A stretch of DNA of 64,000 nt from JAUVXJ01 sp034411995 (GTDB lineage: Bacteria; Chloroflexota; Anaerolineae; UBA7937; B3-Chlor). The number at the start of each line of letters is the position of its first letter. The stretch's first letter is position 1. Below are positions 50,916-60,015 of the stretch, piece by piece. Both the position numbers and the translations under genes were made by a program. The notes beneath the pieces were generated by a model, which saw only the letters and a list, made by a program, of their open reading frames with translations, had not been told where the DNA came from and made no database searches. The DNA lies in NCBI GenBank assembly GCA_034411995.1, contig DAOUME010000026.1:806001-870000 (forward strand), read 5' to 3'.

Positions 50916-52334
50916 TTGAACAATGGAGAGGGGTATACACGCTCGATTGGTCGGTACGTAGCTGCTACAGGCTACGAGGATCTGCCCGCAGAAGCCACGA
51001 GAGAAGCGAAGCTCCACGTGCTTGATGCGCTGGGCATCGCCGTGGGGGCCTATGGTACCGGGCACACTCTGGTGAGGAAACTCATCGAGCTCTCCGCAGA
51101 GATGGGAGGAACAGAGGAAGCTACCATCTTGGGCAATGGACGCCTGCTTGCGAGTCCTGACGCGGCCATGGTGAACAGCGTGATGGCCAACTTCCTAGAC
51201 TCCAGCGATGGACACTTCATGGGCGGGCACATCAACGACCGTATCGTCCCTGTCGCGCTGGCCACGGCAGAGCGGGTAGGAGCATCTGGCTCCGAGCTCC
51301 TGACCGCGGTCGTCCTCGGATATGAAGTCTACATTCACCTGGCCTACGCCCTTTTCGCAGCCGTGGAGCCGGCCTCCGTCAGGCTTCCCTACTTCGTCAC
51401 GCTGGGCACCCTCGCCGGCGTGGTCCCTGCCGGAAAGCTCCTGGGCTTGGACGCAGAACAGCTCGCCGGCGCCATGGGGCTGGCCTGCTCCCTGCAACTG
51501 GCAGGGGCGCAGTACGTGGTGAGTGGCGGACAGGAGAAGGACCTCTGCGCTGGCCACGAAGCCCGGCGCGCTCTCTTCTCTGCTCTCCTGGCCCGGAAGG
51601 GTATCCTGGGCTCCACCGACATCTTGGAGGGAGACCGGGGCATCTTCAAAGCCCTGGGCGCCGAGCCGGGGGGCACAGCTGACCTGGGGAAAGAGTACAA
51701 AATCACGGAATGCTACTTCAAACCCTACCCCGCCTGCCGCTACCTCCACGGTTCGATAGAAGCTACCCTCAATCTAGTGAGAGATTTTGGCCTCACCGGT
51801 CCAGAGGTAGAGAGGGCCATCGTGACCACGAACACCTCCTCTGCCAGCAGGCTCAGCTACGACATCAAGTCCCACGTCAACGCCATCTTCAGCCACGCCT
51901 ATCAAGTAGCAGCCGTGCTGAACGATGGCAGAGTCGACCTGCCTATCGCCTGGGAAGAGAAGGTGGGCGACGCCGAATTCCAGCGTCTGTTGCACAACAC
52001 CGAGGTCAGGACGACTCCCGAGTACGACCGCAAGCACCGAGAGAAGTCCCTCTCTCAACCACCGTGGCCCGCAGAGGTGGAAGTCCTCACCAGAGATGGG
52101 AGGAAGCTCCTGTCCAAAGTGGAGAGCCCCAAGGGCGACCCTGGGAACCCCATGACCCCAGAAGAGGTGAGAGAGAAGTTCGTCAGGTTCACCGGGGAGA
52201 TACTTCCCGAGGCGCGGGCGACCAGGGTCATGGAACTCGTCGATCGGCTGGAAACCATTCCCACCGTGGGCAGGCTCGTCGACCTGCTCGTGGTCCAGGG
52301 AGATGACGGGGGAGGAACAGCATGCACATCTTGA
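50916..52334 (+). CDS. MmgE/PrpD-family protein
   Basis: The 472 residues have the MmgE/PrpD plan: an all-helical large domain (KLHVLDALGIAVGAYGTGH, ANFLDSSDGHFMGGHINDRIVPVAL) and a smaller mixed domain (YFKPYPACRYLHGSIEATL). Members include 2-methylcitrate dehydratase, cis-aconitate decarboxylase and iminodisuccinate epimerase, so the reaction is a dehydration, decarboxylation or epimerisation of a polycarboxylate or amino acid adduct. Translation starts at TTG 50916 behind GAGGAGGG. The 3' end overlaps the SDR gene by 13 nt. In this setting epimerase action on a dipeptide-derived compound is conceivable but unproven. Confidence 0.9.
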   Translation: MNNGEGYTRSIGRYVAATGYEDLPAEATREAKLHVLDALGIAVGAYGTGHTLVRKLIELSAEMGGTEEATILGNGRLLASPDAAMVNSVMANFLDSSDGHFMGGHINDRIVPVALATAERVGASGSELLTAVVLGYEVYIHLAYALFAAVEPASVRLPYFVTLGTLAGVVPAGKLLGLDAEQLAGAMGLACSLQLAGAQYVVSGGQEKDLCAGHEARRALFSALLARKGILGSTDILEGDRGIFKALGAEPGGTADLGKEYKITECYFKPYPACRYLHGSIEATLNLVRDFGLTGPEVERAIVTTNTSSASRLSYDIKSHVNAIFSHAYQVAAVLNDGRVDLPIAWEEKVGDAEFQRLLHNTEVRTTPEYDRKHREKSLSQPPWPAEVEVLTRDGRKLLSKVESPKGDPGNPMTPEEVREKFVRFTGEILPEARATRVMELVDRLETIPTVGRLVDLLVVQGDDGGGTACTS

Positions 52335-53356
52335 TCATCGGGGGCACCCGTCGTTGCGGTCCCTATCTCGTTGAGGAACTGCTGTCCAGGGGTCATTCCG
52401 TACTCTGCTACCACCGCGGGCAGCACAACGTTTCCTTCTCCGAGGGAGCCGAGCACCTGCACGGAGACAGGCGCGACTACGCGCGGTTCAAGGAGCAAAT
52501 GGCCACGGTCCAGGCTGACGTCGTCATCGACATGATGGCCGGTGACGACGCCGACGTGAGGGCAGTCGTAGATGCGTTCAGCGGGCGGATTGAACGCTAC
52601 GTCTGCATCAGCAGTGTTGAGGTCTACGCAGCGTTTGAGGCCGCCTGGAACCACCTCCCCAGCCCTCAGCCGGTTCCCATCCCGGAGGGTGCTCCCAAGA
52701 GAAAGACCGTGCATCTCTACGGCGACCAGGCGCGCTACGACAAGTTGCTGGTCGAAGGAGAGGCCATGGAGGCCGACGCGCGAGGGGACTTCTCCGTGAC
52801 TCTGCTGCGCTGGCCCGCCCTGTACGGACCCAGGGACGAGACCCCCCGCGAATGGTACTACGTCAAGCAGGCCCTGGATGGACGCACGCAGATCGCCGTA
52901 CCCAACGGAGGCCAGTCGCTGTACGCCCGGGGTTATTTCGAGAACATGGCTCACACAGCGGCCTTGGCCGCGGAGGACCCGGCAGCAAACGGTCAGGTCT
53001 ACAACTGTGCCGACGTCGTCGCCTTGAGCCTGAAGCAGATCGTGGAAATGATAGGTGAGATCGTAGGACATAGCTGGGAGATTGTCCCTGTGCCGCGAGA
53101 GTTGATGCCGGTCGTGCCCCAGTCCCAGGCCCTCCCCTTCTCCGGCGACCCCTACGACATCGAGCCGCACCTGCTCCTCGACCTCACGAGCATCAGGACC
53201 GAACTGGGCTATCGCGACCTGGTGCCCGTGACGACAGCCATGGAGACCACTGTGAAGTGGCTGGTGGAGGAACGACCGTCGGTTGCCTGGCTCTCACCCT
53301 CCTACCCCGAGCACGACGAGGCCATCAGAAAGGCCAAGCTCATCGCCGGACTCTAG
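52322..53356 (+). CDS. Atypical NAD-dependent epimerase/dehydratase (SDR)
   Basis: This 344-residue protein opens with MHILIIGGTRRCGPYLVEELL, the GGTRxxG nucleotide-binding form of atypical extended SDRs such as CSP41-like proteins. VVIDMMAGDDADVRAVVDAFSG and the weak catalytic region (YVCISSVEVYAAFEAAW) follow; the usual YxxxK is replaced by YGDQARYDKLLVE. The C-terminal substrate domain has SLYARGYFENMAHTAALAAEDPAANGQVYNCAD. It is translationally coupled to the MmgE/PrpD gene and is the last gene of the island, with a terminator 25 nt beyond. The substrate is unknown. Confidence 0.88.
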   Translation: MHILIIGGTRRCGPYLVEELLSRGHSVLCYHRGQHNVSFSEGAEHLHGDRRDYARFKEQMATVQADVVIDMMAGDDADVRAVVDAFSGRIERYVCISSVEVYAAFEAAWNHLPSPQPVPIPEGAPKRKTVHLYGDQARYDKLLVEGEAMEADARGDFSVTLLRWPALYGPRDETPREWYYVKQALDGRTQIAVPNGGQSLYARGYFENMAHTAALAAEDPAANGQVYNCADVVALSLKQIVEMIGEIVGHSWEIVPVPRELMPVVPQSQALPFSGDPYDIEPHLLLDLTSIRTELGYRDLVPVTTAMETTVKWLVEERPSVAWLSPSYPEHDEAIRKAKLIAGL

Positions 53357-53380
53357 CGCGTAGCAGGGAGCCGAGTCGGG

Positions 53381-53410
53381 AAGGACCCCGTGGGTTGCCG
53401 CGGGGTCCTT
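53381..53410 (+). terminator. Terminator of the second catabolic island
   Basis: AAGGACCCCG and CGGGGTCCTT form a perfect 10-bp stem with a 10-nt loop, followed by CGTTG rather than a full T run. Confidence 0.75.
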
Positions 53411-53508
53411 CGTTGACGCCAGCCAGAGCACGACAGCAAGAGGCCTGCCATCCTCTGTTCAGTGGGATGTTGGCCGAGTTGGCCTATCGGCGTTGGCGCA
53501 GGCGCAGG

Positions 53509-53537
53509 TTGACAGAGGAGTTCAGAGGTGCTATTAT
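53509..53537 (+). promoter_or_regulatory. Promoter of the PEP-CTERM protein gene
   Basis: TTGACA (53509-53514) and TATTAT (53532-53537) are 17 bp apart. The leader to ATG 53693 is about 150 nt. The rest of 53411-53692 holds no gene. Confidence 0.75.
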
Positions 53538-53692
53538 TGAGTTCGAGACACCCCATAGACACAGGTGCCGCACAAGCTTGACCTCCGGGATCGGGCAAGA
53601 AAGCCGGCGGTTGGCGAAAAGCCGAACGCGGATGACGATTGTGTCTCCACCGTCAAAGTAGAAGGCGAGAATCACAAGGAGGACCGAGCGCT

Positions 53693-54817
53693 ATGTACAG
53701 AATAGGTGGGATTCTACTCCTCGTTGGCTTGCTGCTTCTCCTCTGCGCACCGGTGATGGCCGTAGCGCAGGCGGACCGCCCCACAAAACCCGTACCATGC
53801 GCTTCTGCGTCTCCAGTGATAGACGGCATGATTGAACCCCTGTGGGAGCAATACGCCCACCTGGAGGACATAACCATAGATTTCGACGTTCTTGACCTCC
53901 AGAACCATACCCTGCCCCCTTATGGGGTGATCCTGGGCATGATGCGCGACCAGCAGAAGCTGTACGTCCTGCTCACGGAGTACTGGACGGGGACGGACCT
54001 CGAGCTAGCTCAGCTACCAGACATTCAGTCGGTCTTCTGCATGGGCTTCGAGGACCAGCGCCCAGCGTGGGAGTGGAACGTGAGCGATCCAGCGAGCGAC
54101 TCCGGCGAAGGGTGGCTCTGCTTCGTGGGCGGTGAGGACTTCAACTTCACCGAGGTGCGCGCGCAGGAATGGGTGAGGCTGGATAGCGCCGCCTTCTTCA
54201 TCGGAAGGGTTGGCGGTGACCAGGAGAGTCTTCTGGATTGCTTCGACGGTCTATGGGTCGACTTCGAGGGCATGCCGCCCGAGATGCCCGCTCTGAAGGG
54301 GGTCAACCACGCCTTCGGGGCCTACTACGAGGTGGACGCCGGCCTCGGTCCTGTCCTGATGTGGGTCCACGAGGCAGCCATCGATCTGTCCAGTTCGCCT
54401 CTGAGCCCTGTCCCCGAGAATACGTTCCGGGGCTGGTTCGCCGCCCTCGGGATTGGTGATGACCAAATTGGGTCATCAGGGTTGCACACTGAAGAGGACT
54501 TCCGAGCCCTCGCAGAGAAGATCGGTCAGCCGCTTCCCGAGGAGTTCGTGATCGGCCTGTGGCCCGGCGGTCGTGGCATGGCCGATCCCGCGGACCCGCC
54601 CGAGCAGCAAGCCGGGGACATGCTGGAGTTTGTCTCCTGCTGCCTGGAGTCTGGAGAGTTTGAAGATAGTTGCGACTGGTGCCTGCCCTGCTTTGGAACG
54701 ATCGACTTGGAGCCCTGTGTAGAGTTCGTGCCCGAGCCGGGCACCCTGCTGCTCCTGGGCACGGGGTTGATGGGGCTTGGCGGCTACGCCTCCTGGCGCT
54801 GGAGGACGAGGGCCTAG
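53693..54817 (+). CDS. Secreted PEP-CTERM surface protein
   Basis: This 374-residue exported protein has a signal peptide (ILLLVGLLLLLCAPVMAVAQA), an acidic mature part without recognised enzymatic domains, and a Cys-rich segment (CCLESGEFEDSCDWCLPC) near the end. The C-terminus reads VPEPGTLLLLGTGLMGLGGYASWRWR: the PEP motif, a hydrophobic helix and a basic tail, which is the PEP-CTERM sorting signal cleaved by exosortase. The early part (SPVIDGMIEPLWEQYAHLED) looks like a carbohydrate-binding CBM9/DOMON-type start. AAGGAGG precedes ATG 53693. No exosortase gene lies in the window. A strong terminator follows. Confidence 0.87.
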   Translation: MYRIGGILLLVGLLLLLCAPVMAVAQADRPTKPVPCASASPVIDGMIEPLWEQYAHLEDITIDFDVLDLQNHTLPPYGVILGMMRDQQKLYVLLTEYWTGTDLELAQLPDIQSVFCMGFEDQRPAWEWNVSDPASDSGEGWLCFVGGEDFNFTEVRAQEWVRLDSAAFFIGRVGGDQESLLDCFDGLWVDFEGMPPEMPALKGVNHAFGAYYEVDAGLGPVLMWVHEAAIDLSSSPLSPVPENTFRGWFAALGIGDDQIGSSGLHTEEDFRALAEKIGQPLPEEFVIGLWPGGRGMADPADPPEQQAGDMLEFVSCCLESGEFEDSCDWCLPCFGTIDLEPCVEFVPEPGTLLLLGTGLMGLGGYASWRWRTRA

Positions 54818-54843
54818 ACCACCTGCTGTCATCCAGGTATTCG

Positions 54844-54879
54844 AAGGGCTGTCCCCAGTGGGGACGGCCCTTTTCTTTT
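54844..54879 (+). terminator. Strong rho-independent terminator
   Basis: AAGGGCTGTCCCC (54844-54856) pairs with GGGGACGGCCCTT (54860-54872) over 13 positions, with one T-G pair and a 3-nt loop, followed by TTTTCTTTT. It ends the PEP-CTERM transcript. Confidence 0.95.
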
Positions 54880-55298
54880 CCTCCGTAGCAGCCCTGCTTC
54901 CCTGCACCAGGCACCATGAGTGGGCACCGACCTCGACCACGGCCTATCGAAGACACGGGCTTACCGGAGGCGGTTGCTGCACGGACGGCACCGAGGCGCG
55001 GCGAACAGCGAGCTACAGAGCCCGTCCAAGTGCGCACCGCAAGAGGTCCGGCCTTGCGAGCCCTGTCTGATGGGTTGTACAATCGCTGCCAGTCGCCCAT
55101 AGGGACGGGTGCCACGTCTTCTTTCACCGCCGCGCGAGGACTTGTGGCGCGAGACTACGCTGCGAGGGCGCACCACCTTCCGCGGCACTCAGGCGGTGCG
55201 CTGCCCGCTGAGCCCGGGCGTGGGTTCAGGAAAGTCTGGAAGGCATAGGCTGTTGCACCGTCTGTGCAACCAGCGACTCCTTCCATGAGGAGGCACCG
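54880..55298. other. Intergenic region with small hairpin
   Basis: About 420 bp without a credible gene. GTTGCAC/GTGCAAC (55252-55270, 5-nt loop) sits 28 nt before the next start codon and could influence translation of the BNR protein. Confidence 0.45.
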
Positions 55299-58200
55299 AT
55301 GCGTATCAACCGCGTTCTTCCATTGAGACTAACACTCGCTGGGCTGATTCTGGTGGCCAGCCTCGCCACGCCTGCGCTCGGCCAGGAGCTGGCCTTCACA
55401 GAGACCTTTGATGACCCGGCCCTGACGCGCTGGGAGCATTCGCCCAATGCAACAGTAGTGGACAGCTCGCTGAGGGTCGAATCAGGCGGCTTTGCCTTCC
55501 ATCCCGCCCACTGGGGTGACATGAACCTGACGGTGCGGGCGCGAGCCCTCGGTGACGGGGAACTCTTCATCCGTTATCGCTGGAGCGAGGATGCCAACTA
55601 CGCCATCCGTCTCGGGCCTGGGCTCGTGGCAGTGCAAAGAGAGTCCCACGGCGCAGCCACGGACCTGGGCACCGCCATGCCCCCCATCGAGGCCGGCGAG
55701 TGGGCAGAGGTTGCCGTGACGGTGTCCGGTGGCACTCATCAGGTAACCATAAACGGCTCTCCAGTGCTCACAGCCACCGACCCCGATCCCCTGCCTGAAG
55801 GCGGCATCGGTTTCACTGTCCAGGGCGAGGGCACGGGTGAGTTCGACGAACTGGAGGTTGCCACTGACGGTCAGCTGCCCCCACCGGGGGAGGTCACCCC
55901 GATGCCCAAACCGACCACAGGCATCGAACCTCCCCGCTCCCCCGCCGGCTCCGAGGCCTACCAGGCCGCAGCATGGCTGCGTCTGGGCGGGCCACCGGGT
56001 GGTCTCGGGTACGACATCCGCTACAAGTTCGACCATCCGGACACCTGGTACGTCACCGACGCCTACACCGGCTTCTTCATCAGCCACGATCGAGGTCTGA
56101 CCTGGGAGCCCAGCAAGAAGGGGATCGACCGGCTCGAAGGAACCACTATCGTCCCCATCTTCAGCGCCACGGTGGATCCCCACAATCCGAACGTGATCTG
56201 GATAGGCACTCAGTTCTCAGGTCACATCTACAAATCCACCGATGGCGGCCTGACCTGGACTGAGAAGGACAACGGTGTTGAGCCAAACCAGGGGCACAGC
56301 TTCCGGGGCTTCACCATCGATCCGCGCTCCTCGGACATCGTCTACGCTGCCGCGGAAGTGGAGGCCGCGGTCTTCCGTGACGCGGGGACAACGCCCGACG
56401 CCCGCGACGGGACGCAAGGCGGACGGGTCTACCGCACCACCAACGGAGGAGAAAGCTGGGAATTGATCTGGGAGGGTCCAGCCCTGGCTCGCTACGTCTG
56501 GATCGATCCCACCGACCCTGACGTGCTGTACGTCTCCACCGGGTTCTTCGACCGCAGCCCGCTGAACCAGCCCGAGAATCCCACCGCTACGAACTGTGGG
56601 GGAATCGGCGTTCTGAAGAGCCTCGACGGCGGCCAAACCTGGATTGAGCTGGGTCACGAACAGGGCATTGAGAGCCTCCAGATCAGCAGCCTGTACATGA
56701 AACAGGACGACCCGCAAACACTGCTGGCCGGAGGTGGGAGCTTCTACGTTCCCCCGGTGCTCGTGGACGGAGTGGAGACCGAATATGGCGGTGTCTATCT
56801 GACGACCAACGGTGGCCAGTCCTGGGAGGCTGTAGTCGAGAACGTGGTCATCACCTCAGTAGAGTATTGCGAGAAGGACCCGCAGATCGCCTATGCCGGC
56901 GGCGCCAAGGCCGTCTACCGCAGCGAGGATGGCGGGCACACCTGGCAGCGCTTTGGTGACGAGGCGAGGGGAACCTGGGGACCCCCCGGCCTCAACCCTG
57001 GGGTGCCCGTCGATATCCAGGTTGGTCCTGATGACTGCAACCGTCTGTTCATCAACAACTACGTCGGAGGCAACTTCCTCTCTACGGACGGCGGGCAGAC
57101 TTGGGCGGTTGCCACCCAGGGGTATTCTGGCGCTGCCCCCACGCGAGTGATCGTCGATCCCCACGACCCCTGGCACGTCCTCGTGGCCTCCCGGATGGCT
57201 CCCTTCGTCAGCCACGACGGCGGCTTGAACTGGGAGGGTCTCCTCTACCCCGAACTCCTTACGGGCATCCGCACCCTGGAGCTGGATCCCAGCGATTCCA
57301 CTCACATGTGGGCCTCCGCGGATGTGGTCCTGGCCCCGATCCTGGAGACGCACGACGGCGGAAAGCAATGGAAGCCGCGTCTCGACTGGTTCGATCGACT
57401 CCCCAACGGCACGAGCGAAGCCGACTGGGCCCCGCTGAGGATCACACGCATGGCCTTCGCCCCCTCCGACCCCTACATCGTCTACGCTGGCACACTGCAT
57501 GCAACTACCGATCCGGATCTGCCGCTGCCCGAGGGATGGCGCTACGATGGCATGGGAATCTACCGCTCCGACGACGGCGGGGAGACCTGGAAACCGGCCA
57601 ACGACGACACGATCGAAGAGCTCGGCTTCGGGTGCATCGCCGTCGATCCCACCGACCCTCAAACCGTGTATGCCGGCGCCTATTTCGATCGGGGATTGTT
57701 CAAGACCACCGACGGTGGGGCCACCTGGACCCCCATCGACGAGGGCTTGCCGCAGCCCTATCGTTACTTCGACGCGATGGCTGTCGATCCGGACAACCCA
57801 CAGGTTGTCTACGCGGCTGGTCGGATAGGCGTGTTCAAGAGCACCAATGGCGGAGCATCGTGGGTGCAGTTGACAGCCGGGCTGGACCCCCAGGGAGGGG
57901 CGACCTCCATCGTCGTCGACCCCACCAACCCCCAGGTCGTGTACGTGGGTACGTCGCGACTGGGCGTGTTCTACTCCAGCGATGCCGGGACCCGATTCCA
58001 GTCGCTACGCCAGGGTATCGAAGAAGCGGGAAACCTGGCCATCGCCGATCTCTCCGTCACGTCCGATGGGACGGTCCTCTACGCTGCGGTGATCGGGGGC
58101 GGCGTCTACCGCCTGGGTACGCCCTTGGGCGTCAGACCCGAGGTTTCGCCCACGGCGCAGGTTGGGCCTGTCCTGCCGATTACTACCTCCCCAGCTCCGA

Positions 58201-58307
58201 CGGCCACGACGATCCCCAGTCCCTGTCCAGGAGGCATCTGCCCCGGGGCAGCGGCTCTGCCCCTGGCGCTGGTGGGGCTGCTCTTGGTCTCCCATCGAAG
58301 GAACTGA
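55299..58307 (+). CDS. Secreted BNR/sortilin-like beta-propeller protein with C-terminal membrane tail
   Basis: This 1002-residue exported protein has a signal peptide ending ATPALGQE. Residues about 28-185 form a LamG or 3-keto-disaccharide-hydrolase-like beta sandwich (FTETFDDPALTRWEHS). From about 210 to 950 there are many BNR/VPS10-type repeats of the form VYRSEDGGHTWQRF or VYRTTNGGESWEL alternating with IDPTDPDVLYVST. They fold as large propellers that often bind carbohydrates or proteins. The C-terminus has PCPGGICPGAAALPLALVGLLLV followed by basic SHRRN, arranged like a protein-sorting tail: short motif, helix, basic end. The next gene, a multiheme cytochrome, starts 5 nt after the stop, so they share an operon. 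Confidence 0.88.
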   Translation: MRINRVLPLRLTLAGLILVASLATPALGQELAFTETFDDPALTRWEHSPNATVVDSSLRVESGGFAFHPAHWGDMNLTVRARALGDGELFIRYRWSEDANYAIRLGPGLVAVQRESHGAATDLGTAMPPIEAGEWAEVAVTVSGGTHQVTINGSPVLTATDPDPLPEGGIGFTVQGEGTGEFDELEVATDGQLPPPGEVTPMPKPTTGIEPPRSPAGSEAYQAAAWLRLGGPPGGLGYDIRYKFDHPDTWYVTDAYTGFFISHDRGLTWEPSKKGIDRLEGTTIVPIFSATVDPHNPNVIWIGTQFSGHIYKSTDGGLTWTEKDNGVEPNQGHSFRGFTIDPRSSDIVYAAAEVEAAVFRDAGTTPDARDGTQGGRVYRTTNGGESWELIWEGPALARYVWIDPTDPDVLYVSTGFFDRSPLNQPENPTATNCGGIGVLKSLDGGQTWIELGHEQGIESLQISSLYMKQDDPQTLLAGGGSFYVPPVLVDGVETEYGGVYLTTNGGQSWEAVVENVVITSVEYCEKDPQIAYAGGAKAVYRSEDGGHTWQRFGDEARGTWGPPGLNPGVPVDIQVGPDDCNRLFINNYVGGNFLSTDGGQTWAVATQGYSGAAPTRVIVDPHDPWHVLVASRMAPFVSHDGGLNWEGLLYPELLTGIRTLELDPSDSTHMWASADVVLAPILETHDGGKQWKPRLDWFDRLPNGTSEADWAPLRITRMAFAPSDPYIVYAGTLHATTDPDLPLPEGWRYDGMGIYRSDDGGETWKPANDDTIEELGFGCIAVDPTDPQTVYAGAYFDRGLFKTTDGGATWTPIDEGLPQPYRYFDAMAVDPDNPQVVYAAGRIGVFKSTNGGASWVQLTAGLDPQGGATSIVVDPTNPQVVYVGTSRLGVFYSSDAGTRFQSLRQGIEEAGNLAIADLSVTSDGTVLYAAVIGGGVYRLGTPLGVRPEVSPTAQVGPVLPITTSPAPTATTIPSPCPGGICPGAAALPLALVGLLLVSHRRN

Positions 58308-58311
58308 CCGC

Positions 58312-60015
58312 ATGAGAGCGAGATCGCTCTGTGCCCTCGTGGCGGTATTCTGTGCCGGAGTGATCATCTGGGCCGCGTGCAGCACCGTGGCGCCTGTCGC
58401 GCCAGCCTCCCCCACGGCTCCTGGGTGTTCCCCATCTCCAGATTCGGTCTGTGGCCTGGTGCTGAATGAGGACGGCCCGGTCTTCGGCGCCTCGGTGCGC
58501 GTGCAGGCCACGAACAACCAGACCACGACAGCGGCTGATGGCTCCTTCGCCCTCAGTGGGATCACGGCCACCGGGCCCATCACCATCACCGCCTGGCACC
58601 AAGACTACTACGTGGGTTGGACCAGTACCCTCCCTGGCGCTGAGCCGATCACCATCACCATCAAGCCCTACTACACCACGGACAACCCTGACTACACTTG
58701 GTTCTCCATGGAGGGCGTGGAAGGCTCCAAGAGCTGTGGCCACTGCATGGCTGACCACTATGCCCAATGGCTGGAAGACGCCCATTCCCAATCCGCCACG
58801 AACCCGCGTTTCCTGACCATGTACAATGGCACCGACGTGGAGGGTAATCAAAGCCCCCCGACCCGCATCGTCTACAGGAAGGACTACGGCTCCTTTCCCC
58901 TGCGGCCCGACCCCAACCAGCCCTACTATGGCCCGGGCTACAAGCTGGACTTTCCGGACACCGCAGGCAACTGTGCTAGCTGTCACGTGCCTGCGGCGGC
59001 GGCCAAGCCGGGCGAAGCCTATGCTGCCGATCCTAACCAGGCTCCTGGCATTGAAGCCGAGGGGGTGTTTTGCGAGTTCTGTCACAAGATCGGTGGTGTG
59101 AATCTGGACCCAGATACCAACCTCCCCTATCCCAACATGCCGGGTGTCCTCTCCATGCGCCTCTACCGCTCTGAGGGGGACCAGGTGCTCTTCTTCGGTA
59201 CCTTCGACGACGTAACCCGCCGGGTCAGCTATCTCCCTCTGGAGGAGGAAAGCGCCTTCTGCGCTCCGTGCCACACTGCGGTCTTCTGGGACACGGTGGT
59301 CTACGACTCCTACGGCGAGTGGCTGAGAAGCCCCTACAGCGATCCTCAGACCGGCAAGACCTGCCAGGATTGTCACATGCCGGTTACCGAGGCCACTCAC
59401 TTCGTCCTCCCCGAGAATGGTGGGCTGGAGCGGCCCCCAGGGCGAATCTTCGATCACCGTATGCCTGGTGCCATGGACGACGAACTACTGCAGAACGCGG
59501 TAACCCTGACCACCACAGCTCGGTTGGAGAAGGGCACGGTGGTCGTACAGGTGGAGATCACCAACGATCAGACGGGTCACCACGTGCCCACCGACTTTCC
59601 GGGCCGCCACCTGATCCTGCTGGTCCAGGCCACGGACTCCGCTGGCGCCCCGCTGGCCCAGCTCGCGGGACCCACAGTGCCCCAGTGGGGTGGCATCGGC
59701 GATCCGCACGAGGGCTACTACGCCGGACTCCCCGGCAAGGCCTTCGCCAAGGTGCTTCAGGAGATCTGGACCGGGCTCTGGCCGTCGGCGGCATACTGGA
59801 ACCCCACTCGCGTGCTGAGCGATAACCGCCTGGCTGCCTTCGCCACCGACAGGAGCAGCTACACCTTCGCGGCCCCTGACGAGGGCGAGGTGACGGTAGA
59901 GGTCACATTGCTGTTCCGTCGGGCGTTCATCGAGCTGATGGATCAGAAGGGCTGGGATGTGCCCGATGTCGTCATGGAGCAGCAGGAGGTGCGCATCCCT
60001 CTGGGGGCTCACTGA
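58312..60015 (+). CDS. Exported multiheme c-type cytochrome
   Basis: The 567-residue protein has an N-terminal membrane or lipoprotein segment (AGVIIWAACSTVAP), a carboxypeptidase-regulatory-like domain (CGLVLNEDGPVFGASVRV, about residues 48-110) and a cytochrome c554-like region. Four CxxCH heme motifs occur at Cys221 (CASCH), 254 (CEFCH), 317 (CAPCH) and 351 (CQDCH). A fifth at Cys142 reads CGHCM, with Met replacing the axial His. The C-terminal 190 residues are beta-rich with GHHVPTDFPGRHLIL. The start ATG follows GAAGGA inside the previous gene's end. It probably moves electrons at or outside the membrane. The RAYT gene overlaps its stop codon. Confidence 0.88.
   Translation: MRARSLCALVAVFCAGVIIWAACSTVAPVAPASPTAPGCSPSPDSVCGLVLNEDGPVFGASVRVQATNNQTTTAADGSFALSGITATGPITITAWHQDYYVGWTSTLPGAEPITITIKPYYTTDNPDYTWFSMEGVEGSKSCGHCMADHYAQWLEDAHSQSATNPRFLTMYNGTDVEGNQSPPTRIVYRKDYGSFPLRPDPNQPYYGPGYKLDFPDTAGNCASCHVPAAAAKPGEAYAADPNQAPGIEAEGVFCEFCHKIGGVNLDPDTNLPYPNMPGVLSMRLYRSEGDQVLFFGTFDDVTRRVSYLPLEEESAFCAPCHTAVFWDTVVYDSYGEWLRSPYSDPQTGKTCQDCHMPVTEATHFVLPENGGLERPPGRIFDHRMPGAMDDELLQNAVTLTTTARLEKGTVVVQVEITNDQTGHHVPTDFPGRHLILLVQATDSAGAPLAQLAGPTVPQWGGIGDPHEGYYAGLPGKAFAKVLQEIWTGLWPSAAYWNPTRVLSDNRLAAFATDRSSYTFAAPDEGEVTVEVTLLFRRAFIELMDQKGWDVPDVVMEQQEVRIPLGAH

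Noticed and set aside
53411..53508. Possible small gene between island terminator and PEP-CTERM promoter
   Set aside because: Frame 53257-53661 overlaps the SDR gene, terminator and promoter; no ribosome site or motif.
55200..55245. AGGAAAGTCTGG, reminiscent of the RNase P RNA 5' core
   Set aside because: The flanking P-stem sequences and the downstream conserved core of RNase P RNA are missing.
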